Shown here: positions 1-5,116 of the stretch, piece after piece
Numbering within the stretch: position 1 is the first letter of the stretch
Layout of the letters: each line of letters starts with the position of its first letter
NCBI GenBank assembly: GCA_947624455.1
Contig: CANQKL010000125.1
Span: 1-5,116, forward strand
From: an uncultured Clostridia bacterium
GTDB taxonomy: Bacteria; Bacillota; Clostridia; UMGS1883
Direction: 5' to 3'
DNA: 5,116 bases
Translations under genes and position numbers: made by a program
Notes under the pieces: generated by a model
Told to the model about the DNA's origin: nothing
Databases searched by the model: none
What the model saw: only the letters and a program-made list of their open reading frames with translations

Positions 1-1
1 G

Positions 2-931
2 GAGGGGACGGCTGACGGGAAGGTTCAAAACCTCGGTTTTGAAAACATTACCTTCGAGGGTTCCACCTGGCTCCGGGCAAGCGAGGAGGGACTTGTAGGC
101 GGTCAGGCGGGCCAGTATGTGCTGACCTCCAGCCTCGAAAACAAAGTCACCGCTTTGCACCCTTCAGCGGGATTTACGGCGGTAAACGCTGAAAATCTCA
201 GTATTTCCGGCTGCGTTTTTCGCCGCATGGGCGCGACGGCCCTGGATCTTTATTACGGAGTTTCGGACAGCCTTATCGACGGCAACGAGGTATATGATAT
301 CGCTGGAAACGGCATATCCATCGCAAAATTCGTTAAGGACGAAAATACGGAGTTCCATGAGGCTTATAATCCCGAGGACAAAAGGGAACTCTGCGTAAAC
401 GTCAGCGTGATAAACAACTCCGTACACAATATTGGCGCAGAATATGAAGGCTCCGTGGCTATCGCGGCCGGGTATCCGAAAAACATTGTCGTCGCCCACA
501 ATGAAGTGTACGACGCCCCGTATTCCGGAATTTCGGTGGGCTTTGGCTGGACAAGCAAGGATAACGCCATGGCCGGTAATATCATATACGCCAACAAGCT
601 TCACGACGTGGGCCTCGTGGCCTGCGACTTCGGCGCGATTTATACTTTGTCCAAGCAGCCAGGCTCCCTTTGCGCGAGGAATTACATTTACGGCATAAAA
701 ACTCAGCCCTGGTTCGACTACGGTTACAGCGCAATGTACTTTGACGAGCAGACCGAGGGGTACATGATAACGGAAAATCTTACATACAATATTGCTCCCG
801 AGGCCTGGGGCGGAGGGATAAACTTCAACGGCTGCGCCGGAAAGAACGCCAATGTGAACAATTATCTGAACACCAGTCCCACCGCCGACGGCATAACCGG
901 GTCGATTGCCGCCATGGCGGGAATTTCCCGG
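2..931 (+). other. Domain: right-handed parallel beta-helix, GH141-like (N-terminally truncated by window)
   Basis: Repeated short strand-turn units with Asn/Gly-rich turns are characteristic of a parallel beta-helix: NLSISGCVF, SLIDGNEVYDIAGNGISI, NVSVINNSVHNIG, NIVVAHNEVYDAPYSGISV and YMITENLTYNIA. The order of landmarks (AGQYV, ATALDL, GNGISI, GISVGFGW, DFGAIYTLSKQPG, MYFDEQTEG) matches, from memory, the large group of clostridial and Bacteroides beta-helix proteins classed as GH141. That family's characterised members include a rhamnogalacturonan-II alpha-L-fucosidase and a xylanase. Asp209 (in CDFGAIYT) and Asp248 (in YFDEQ) are 39 residues apart and are candidates for the catalytic acid pair. 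The first rungs are missing because of the window edge. A non-catalytic beta-helix or another polysaccharide-cleaving beta-helix family remains possible. Confidence 0.68.
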
Positions 932-3900
932 AAATCGAGGGAGGAGATCGAAGCTGAAGCGAAAAAATATCTCTACGACGCCACAAACCCCACCGAAACA
1001 TACGACCCCTCGGACTATGAGGGCTGCGAGAGCATCGCGCCGGTCAATGTAACGGCTACGGCGGCCGACGAGGGCAGCAGGGCGGAGTATGCCGTTGACG
1101 GCAGGCCCGAAACCGTCTTTACCCTGTCGGGTCAGACGGCGGAATCCGTTAAGGATCAGTACCTGCTGGTCGAGCTGCCCAACGGGAAGCCGCTGAGCAA
1201 GGTGATAATCCGCCGCCAGTTTAACGCAGGCGGCGTTGCGGACAACAACTACTGGGCCGACTGGTGCCTTGCGGTGGGCTGCGAGCTTCAAGGCTCTGTG
1301 GACGGCGGCGTTTGGGAAACTATAGGCTCTATGAACTCCTGGCCGGACGGTACCGGTGAAATCAGCAAGGAAATTTTTGAGCTGAAAACCCCGAAAAACT
1401 ATAAATTTGTCCGTTATATACGCACCAAATTCAAGACCGGCGACGATTACGCGGTTTGGCGTTGGCGGGACGGCGACGGCGGCAATCGGCTGAATGTCAA
1501 GGAGATAGAGTTCTACGCTCCTTATGACGGTCAGGACGGCGGCGACCTCGGCGAGCTTTACGACAGGGGGAGCTTTGTGGAAAGCTGCAATCCCATCGTC
1601 AGCCGCCGCCAAGACGGCGGCAGCCGGGCGTGGAGGGACGGCTTTGTAAGCGGCAACGGCCTTATCGGCTATGTCACCAGCGGCGAACCTTACAGCGACG
1701 CCTTTGTGTACCAGAACATATTTTTCAACTACCCGTCGGCTGATCCTCGGGAAATTCCCTCGGAGCTTACCGGTCAGCTTGAAGAGGCAAGGCTCAACGT
1801 GTTCAACCTCAACGACAAGTGGGAAATAAAGGACAAGAACGGCAACCGCCGCCAGCGCACCTATTATTACTCCTTCCATCCCGGCCACCAGCTCAGGCTT
1901 ACCAGCTCCTACGCCGACGCGGCCAGAAATTACGTTCGCTGGACTAATTACGAGACTGCCGAGACCGGCGTGAGATTCACCGACAGATACGGTCAGTGGC
2001 GGCGCACGGCCTTTACCTCGCGGACAGACGGCGTTTCCATAACTAAGCTGACTAAGTCCTCCGAAGGCCAGCTCATAAATATGACCGTTTCGATTGACGA
2101 TGTGGACGATATGCCCCGGGCGGAAAACGGACTCAGCAAGGTGCGGGATCAGCGATACAAAAAAATCGTACCCGGCGACGCTTCCTACATCGCCCAAATC
2201 GGCCACTACCCGGTTTACGAGGGCAGCGAACTCAGAGACGGCGGCTATTGCGGCTTGACGAGGATAATCGTCGAGGGAGAAAACGCGAAAAAGACCCGCG
2301 TCGTCTCGCCTGTGAAAGACCTCATGCTTTTGGGCGAAAACGCCGCTGTAAAAATCGAAAACGCCGAGGCGGTCTATCTCATAACCGCCCTTGACCGCGA
2401 CTTCAACATGACCGGGGCGGAGGACCCAATGGCGGCCTTCGAGGCGATGACCTCCTATGCCCTTATAGACGGGCTGGCAGAAAAAACGGCCAATGTTGAA
2501 AGCAAATACGCCGACCGGGGAAAATTCGACTACGACGCGGCTCTCGCTCCCTCGGCAAAGCTGCAAAAGGAAGAAATGGACAGGGTGAGCTTTGACCTTG
2601 AGGGCGACGAAAGCTTTGAGAGCTATGACAACAACGCCCTTATCGAGGCCCAGCGGGCCGATAAATCCCGGATAAATCACGAATTTATGCGCCGCTCCTA
2701 TGAGCAGGCCCGGTATGCCCTTATTTGCTGCGGCGGTACGACGGCTCCCCGGCTGTATGGAATGTGGACTGGCGAATGGAATTTGGGATGGCGGGGAATC
2801 TATACCCTGGACGCCAATGTGAATCTTCAGGTCAGCTCCATGAACACCAGCAATCTGAGCGGCGATTTTCAGGAGGGCTATATAACCTTTTTCCTCCGCA
2901 ACGCGCCGGACTTTATGTACAACGCGGAGATGGCCTACGGGATGCACGACGCTCTCCAGCCCTCGGTCAACGCCGACTCTGACCGGGCCATGCAGGTGGA
3001 GTACGATAACGCTTATCCGTTTGAATATTGGAATGCCGGAGCAAGCTGGTGCCTGCTGCCCATATTTGAGTACTGGCAGTGCTTTGGGAATAAACAGATC
3101 CCGATAAACGAATATATGCGCTTTGACGACCTGCAAAGGGTTCTTGGCGTTGAGGACGGCGGCCTGAGCGACGAGGAGTTTGCCGCCATTAAGGAGCGGG
3201 GCTGGTTGGATCTTGAAAGGGACGTCCTCCTGCCGCTGCTCACCAAGCAGGCTAATTTCTGGGAGCAAATCGTCACTCCCCGCTATTACATGGACGCCAA
3301 TGGCAAGGCCTGCCACGATGAGAATAAGACCGAGCTTCTCGAGGGCGAAAAGTATATGATAATCCCCGCCTACTCTCCGGAAAACAACCCTATCGGCTAT
3401 AACAGCACCGTCACCGCTAACGCTACCATGGACATCGCCGCCGCAAGGGACGGCCTCGACATGGTGTGCGCTATTGAAAGGGCCGTGGGCCGGAAGGGCT
3501 GGGAAGCCAATGTGGAGAAGTGGCAGAAGCTCAAAAACAGCATAGCGGACTATAAGCTTGACCCTGACGGCGCTCTCAAGGAATGGGCGATGAGCGAATA
3601 CGCCGAGAACAACAACCACCGGCATCTGAGCCATCTGTATGTGGCCTGGCCGGGATATGAAACTCAAAACGACCCCGATCTTGCCGCGGCGGCCAACATC
3701 GCCCTGGACAACCGCAACCGCTACAATACCGGCGACGCGACCGCGGGCCACGGCTGGATGCACAAGGCCCTTGTGGAAGCCCGGCTCAAGCGTGGAGACG
3801 GCTTTGCCAGCTCCCTGCTCCAGATGATGGGGAACAACGCCTATTACTCCTCGCTTATGACCGACCACGACACTAACCGCCGCAACGACACTTACTGTAC

Positions 3901-5002
3901 TGACACGGCCTTTGGCGTTCTTGGGGCGGTGAACGAGGCTCTCCTGTTCTCCAATACCGGCGAGATTGAGATAATACCCGCTCTGCCTGCGGATTGGACA
4001 AAGGGCAGCGTCAGCGGCCTTATGACCAGGACGAGGGCGGAGGCCTCCCGACTGAGCTGGGACATTGAGGGAAAAACCGCCAACGTCACCGTAACCTCCC
4101 TTGAGGATGGCAATACCGTCCGGCTTAGCTGCGGCGAAGCCTGGACGGCGGCATATTCTGACGGAAAGAGGCTCCCCGTAATGCGTGACGAAAGGGGCCG
4201 CTATGTGGAGCTGACGCTCGATTCGGGGGAGAGCGGGACTGTTGATTTTGAGCTGTTCGTTAAGGAACTGAACAAGCTTGCGCCCTCCGCCGCCGCGACG
4301 GCGGGCGAACACCCCGAATACGCCCTTGACGGCGACGCCGGAACCGTATACGCCGTTTCCGGCCAGACAGCGGAGACCTGTGGTAGGCAGTACATACAGT
4401 TTGAGCTGGACGGCAAAAACACAGTGGATAAAATTGTCGTAAAGCGCGCGGTCCTCCCCGGCGAGAGCAATTATTGGGCGGACTGGTGCCTTGCGGTGGG
4501 CTGCGAGCTTCAAGGCTCCATGGACGGCGAAAACTGGGAAAGGATATATGAAATGGATCCCGCTCCCGACGGGAGGGACAATACAAGCGAGCTTGTGATC
4601 GAGCCGTCCGAACCCAAACCCTACAGATTCGTCCGTTACATCCGCACAAGGATCAAGACCTCCGGCGACTACGGCGCGTGGAAGTTCCCCGACGACAACG
4701 GGAACCGGCTGAGTCTCGCCGATATTGAATTTTACGGAGCCGAAGCTTATTTTAAGGCCGAGGTGGCGGGTCGGGACGCCGACTCGGTCACTGTCAGCGC
4801 CGAAAGCGGCATAGATCGGAAGCTGACGGTCTTTGCCGCCGCCTATGACGGAGGACGGCTTACCGCGGCGGCGATGAGATCGGTCAGCTTGGAGAGCTTC
4901 ATTGCCGAGGAAATAAAGCTCGACATAAAAGCGAAAGGAAAAATATCCGTGTTTTTATGGGACGATGAGCTTAAACCGATGTGTGAAAAACTGTCGGCAT
5001 AA
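2..5002 (+). CDS. Multi-modular glycoside hydrolase (GH141-like beta-helix, F5/8 type C, GH95, F5/8 type C), 5'-partial
   Basis: The frame is open from the left edge to the TAA at 5000-5002, so the start codon and any signal peptide lie outside the window. The GTG at 119 is internal: codons before it continue the same beta-helix (for example NLGFENITFEGS), and no ribosome binding site is suitably spaced from it. Modules, in fragment numbering: beta-helix about 1-310; F5/8 type C about 344-507; GH95 about 520-1420; second F5/8 type C about 1424-1580; tail about 1582-1666. GH95 enzymes cleave alpha-L-fucosidic or alpha-L-galactosidic bonds by inversion. The expected role is extracellular trimming of fucosylated or L-galactose-bearing glycans, with the F5/8 domains binding sugar. 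No LPXTG, dockerin or SLH repeat is present at the C-terminus, so the product is either free or anchored through the unseen N-terminus. The frame is intact, without frameshift. Family assignment of the GH95 part is strong, the GH141 assignment moderate, and the exact substrate unknown. Confidence 0.93.
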   Translation, partial: EGTADGKVQNLGFENITFEGSTWLRASEEGLVGGQAGQYVLTSSLENKVTALHPSAGFTAVNAENLSISGCVFRRMGATALDLYYGVSDSLIDGNEVYDIAGNGISIAKFVKDENTEFHEAYNPEDKRELCVNVSVINNSVHNIGAEYEGSVAIAAGYPKNIVVAHNEVYDAPYSGISVGFGWTSKDNAMAGNIIYANKLHDVGLVACDFGAIYTLSKQPGSLCARNYIYGIKTQPWFDYGYSAMYFDEQTEGYMITENLTYNIAPEAWGGGINFNGCAGKNANVNNYLNTSPTADGITGSIAAMAGISRKSREEIEAEAKKYLYDATNPTETYDPSDYEGCESIAPVNVTATAADEGSRAEYAVDGRPETVFTLSGQTAESVKDQYLLVELPNGKPLSKVIIRRQFNAGGVADNNYWADWCLAVGCELQGSVDGGVWETIGSMNSWPDGTGEISKEIFELKTPKNYKFVRYIRTKFKTGDDYAVWRWRDGDGGNRLNVKEIEFYAPYDGQDGGDLGELYDRGSFVESCNPIVSRRQDGGSRAWRDGFVSGNGLIGYVTSGEPYSDAFVYQNIFFNYPSADPREIPSELTGQLEEARLNVFNLNDKWEIKDKNGNRRQRTYYYSFHPGHQLRLTSSYADAARNYVRWTNYETAETGVRFTDRYGQWRRTAFTSRTDGVSITKLTKSSEGQLINMTVSIDDVDDMPRAENGLSKVRDQRYKKIVPGDASYIAQIGHYPVYEGSELRDGGYCGLTRIIVEGENAKKTRVVSPVKDLMLLGENAAVKIENAEAVYLITALDRDFNMTGAEDPMAAFEAMTSYALIDGLAEKTANVESKYADRGKFDYDAALAPSAKLQKEEMDRVSFDLEGDESFESYDNNALIEAQRADKSRINHEFMRRSYEQARYALICCGGTTAPRLYGMWTGEWNLGWRGIYTLDANVNLQVSSMNTSNLSGDFQEGYITFFLRNAPDFMYNAEMAYGMHDALQPSVNADSDRAMQVEYDNAYPFEYWNAGASWCLLPIFEYWQCFGNKQIPINEYMRFDDLQRVLGVEDGGLSDEEFAAIKERGWLDLERDVLLPLLTKQANFWEQIVTPRYYMDANGKACHDENKTELLEGEKYMIIPAYSPENNPIGYNSTVTANATMDIAAARDGLDMVCAIERAVGRKGWEANVEKWQKLKNSIADYKLDPDGALKEWAMSEYAENNNHRHLSHLYVAWPGYETQNDPDLAAAANIALDNRNRYNTGDATAGHGWMHKALVEARLKRGDGFASSLLQMMGNNAYYSSLMTDHDTNRRNDTYCTDTAFGVLGAVNEALLFSNTGEIEIIPALPADWTKGSVSGLMTRTRAEASRLSWDIEGKTANVTVTSLEDGNTVRLSCGEAWTAAYSDGKRLPVMRDERGRYVELTLDSGESGTVDFELFVKELNKLAPSAAATAGEHPEYALDGDAGTVYAVSGQTAETCGRQYIQFELDGKNTVDKIVVKRAVLPGESNYWADWCLAVGCELQGSMDGENWERIYEMDPAPDGRDNTSELVIEPSEPKPYRFVRYIRTRIKTSGDYGAWKFPDDNGNRLSLADIEFYGAEAYFKAEVAGRDADSVTVSAESGIDRKLTVFAAAYDGGRLTAAAMRSVSLESFIAEEIKLDIKAKGKISVFLWDDELKPMCEKLSA
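1031..1522 (+). other. Domain: F5/8 type C (discoidin / CBM32-like), copy 1
   Basis: About residues 344-507 form a beta-sandwich of the coagulation factor 5/8 C-terminal type. Recognisable elements are the opening EYAVDGRPETVFTLSG (the usual 'ALDG...T.W' region), the central GCELQGSVDGGVWETIG (the usual 'yelqgSnDG.nW' strand), FVRYIRTKF, and the closing GGNRLNVKEIEFY. In secreted bacterial enzymes this fold usually binds sugars. It sits directly between the beta-helix and the GH95 module, so it may also act as a rigid spacer. A paralogous copy lies near the C-terminus. The pair Cys422/Cys427 in DWCLAVGC is not typical of the fold and is kept in the other copy. Confidence 0.85.
1259..1296 (+). 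repeat. Intragenic 38-bp direct repeat, copy 1
   Basis: Begins gactggtgccttgcg and ends cttcaaggctc. It is base-for-base identical to 4481-4518 and lies at the same place in the paralogous F5/8 domains, encoding DWCLAVGCELQG plus the first two bases of a Ser codon. Bases just outside differ (gggcc before it here versus gggcg, and tgtg after it versus catg). Confidence 0.92.
1559..4261 (+). other. Domain: glycoside hydrolase family 95 (N-terminal beta, catalytic alpha/alpha barrel, C-terminal beta)
   Basis: About residues 520-1420. The N-terminal beta domain shows WRDGFVSGNGLIGYVTSGEP (Gly-Asn-Gly at 551-553). The catalytic barrel shows TLDANVNLQV, with Asn939 and Asn941 as the N-x-N pair that acts with an acid as the base system in Bifidobacterium AfcA; AYSPENNP (Glu1127, a candidate general acid); NNHRHLSHLYVAWPG (His1206-His1211); and TGDATAGHGW (Asp1245, candidate partner of the Asn pair). 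A C-terminal beta domain follows, starting near GEIEIIPALPADW (about 1320). Length and order fit a complete GH95 module. Compared with the usual fucosidase motifs, the stretch after N-x-N lacks the common NYWP, and the GWS motif appears as GHGWMH, so this is a divergent clade. Residue roles are matched by motif only, not by structural alignment. Activity could be alpha-1,2-L-fucosidase or alpha-L-galactosidase. Confidence 0.86.
4271..4738 (+). other. Domain: F5/8 type C (discoidin / CBM32-like), copy 2
   Basis: About residues 1424-1580 repeat the layout of copy 1: LAPSAAATAGEHPEYALDG, TVYAVSGQTAE, SNYWADWCLAVGC, ELQGSMDGENWERI, FVRYIRTRIKT, GNRLSLADIEFYG. It is clearly homologous to the copy before GH95. 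Differences are spread across the rest of the domain, but the central WADWCLAVGCELQGS segment is identical. A C-terminal binding module after a GH95 domain is a common arrangement in gut bacteria. The likely role is attachment to the glycan or cell surface being degraded; the ligand cannot be read from the sequence. Confidence 0.86.
4481..4518 (+). repeat. Intragenic 38-bp direct repeat, copy 2
   Basis: Identical to 1259-1296, with about 3.2 kb between copies. Neighbouring codons for the same residues differ at the third base (aat tat tgg gcg here versus aac tac tgg gcc in copy 1), so the identity is confined to this tract rather than extending over the whole domain. Confidence 0.92.
4742..4999 (+). 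other. C-terminal tail domain of unknown function (FLWDD-type ending)
   Basis: The last 86 or so residues (about 1581-1666) look like a short beta-rich domain: alternating hydrophobic strands (SVTVSAES, KLTVFAAAYDGGRL, KISVFLWDD) and an ending LKPMCEKLSA. Similar 'VFLWD...KPL' endings occur, from memory, at the C-termini of many secreted clostridial enzymes. Its function is not known to me. It contains no sortase, dockerin or S-layer signal and no hydrophobic membrane segment. The only in-frame TTA codon of the gene (4955-4957) is here. Confidence 0.5.
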
Positions 5003-5052
5003 AAATGGGCGGCATGAGAGCGCGGATAAACTCCATGGTCAATGGGGAAAGC

Positions 5053-5074
5053 TCGAAAGGGAACTCCCTTTCGA
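5053..5074. other. Perfect inverted repeat (hairpin) downstream of the CDS
   Basis: The arms tcgaaaggga (5053-5062) and tccctttcga (5065-5074) are exact reverse complements. In RNA this would give a stem of about 9 bp with a 4-base loop. It is followed on the + strand by an A-run, not a T-run, so by itself it is not a standard terminator for the gene. It may help protect the 3' end of the mRNA or assist the adjoining terminator. Confidence 0.6.
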
Positions 5075-5082
5075 TAAAAAAC

Positions 5083-5115
5083 ATAAAATCTCGGGGCATG
5101 TACCCGAGATTTTAT
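5083..5115. terminator. Intrinsic terminator, probably bidirectional
   Basis: The arms ataaaatctcggg (5083-5095) and cccgagattttat (5103-5115) pair perfectly over 13 bp around the 7-base loop gcatgta. The GC-rich top and A/T-rich base give the A-tract/T-tract form of an intrinsic terminator about 80 bases after the stop codon. For transcription from the right, the stem is followed by GTTTTTTAT (complement of 5074-5082), a clear U-tract, so it should also work on the minus strand. The + strand T-run lies within the stem's 3' arm, and the window ends one base later, so its full length is unseen. Confidence 0.8.
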
Positions 5116-5116
5116 A

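Noticed and set aside
119..121. GTG at 119 as the start of the large coding sequence.
   Set aside because: The same frame is open to the left edge and encodes further beta-helix sequence; the AGGAGG at 84-89 is about 30 bases away and is simply part of Ser-Glu-Glu-Gly codons.
364..597. Small minus-strand frame of 77 codons (and other short frames overlapping the large gene).
   Set aside because: They lie wholly inside the coding sequence in other frames, lack recognisable domains and have no initiation signals.
1603..1620. GC-rich inverted repeat ccgccg...cggcgg inside the gene, with a similar one near 4288-4308.
   Set aside because: Short runs of gcc/ggc codons in a GC-rich gene produce such stems by chance; no T-run or regulatory context is present.
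164..4513. Large minus-strand reading frame of 1,449 codons.
   Set aside because: It is the exact antisense frame of a protein with recognisable domains. Its translation shows no recognisable fold, and its repeated segment mirrors the 38-bp F5/8 repeat. It starts at TTG with no ribosome binding site evident.
5005..5116. A short + strand frame from the ATG at 5005, open to the right edge.
   Set aside because: It begins three bases after the stop codon with no ribosome binding site, and its bases are used by two perfect hairpins including the terminator; the predicted peptide is unremarkable.

Overview
The window is almost entirely one very large, GC-rich coding sequence on the + strand. It is open at the left edge (first complete codon at base 2) and ends at a TAA at 5000-5002, giving 1,666 residues with no upstream start visible. 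A short non-coding tail of 114 bases closes the window and holds two hairpins, the second a likely intrinsic terminator. Residue numbers below count from the first complete codon at base 2, so the true protein numbers are higher.

The protein reads as a multi-modular, presumably secreted carbohydrate-active enzyme. In order it contains: (1) the C-terminal part of a right-handed parallel beta-helix resembling GH141-type proteins (about residues 1-310); (2) an F5/8 type C (discoidin/CBM32-like) beta-sandwich (about 344-507); (3) a glycoside hydrolase family 95 module with its N-terminal beta domain, (alpha/alpha) catalytic domain and C-terminal beta domain (about 520-1420); (4) a second F5/8 type C domain paralogous to the first (about 1424-1580); and (5) a small C-terminal tail domain (about 1582-1666). 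GH95 contains alpha-L-fucosidases and alpha-L-galactosidases, and GH141 includes an alpha-L-fucosidase. The most economical inference is therefore a two-catalytic-domain enzyme for fucose-containing (or L-galactose-containing) plant or host glycans, with the F5/8 modules acting as binding domains.

The two F5/8 copies share a 38-bp stretch that is identical even at silent positions while the bases around it differ. This suggests a recent duplication or conversion event within the gene.

The organism is probably a fibre- or glycan-degrading member of the Clostridia (for example an uncultivated gut or rumen Oscillospirales/Ruminococcaceae-type bacterium). This is inferred from the module types, the C-terminal tail style and the codon use, not from any marker gene. 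The gene uses TTA, CTA and TCA codons only twice in 1,667 codons, which leaves a spurious 1,449-codon reading frame open on the opposite strand. No RNA genes, mobile elements, CRISPR arrays or promoters were seen.
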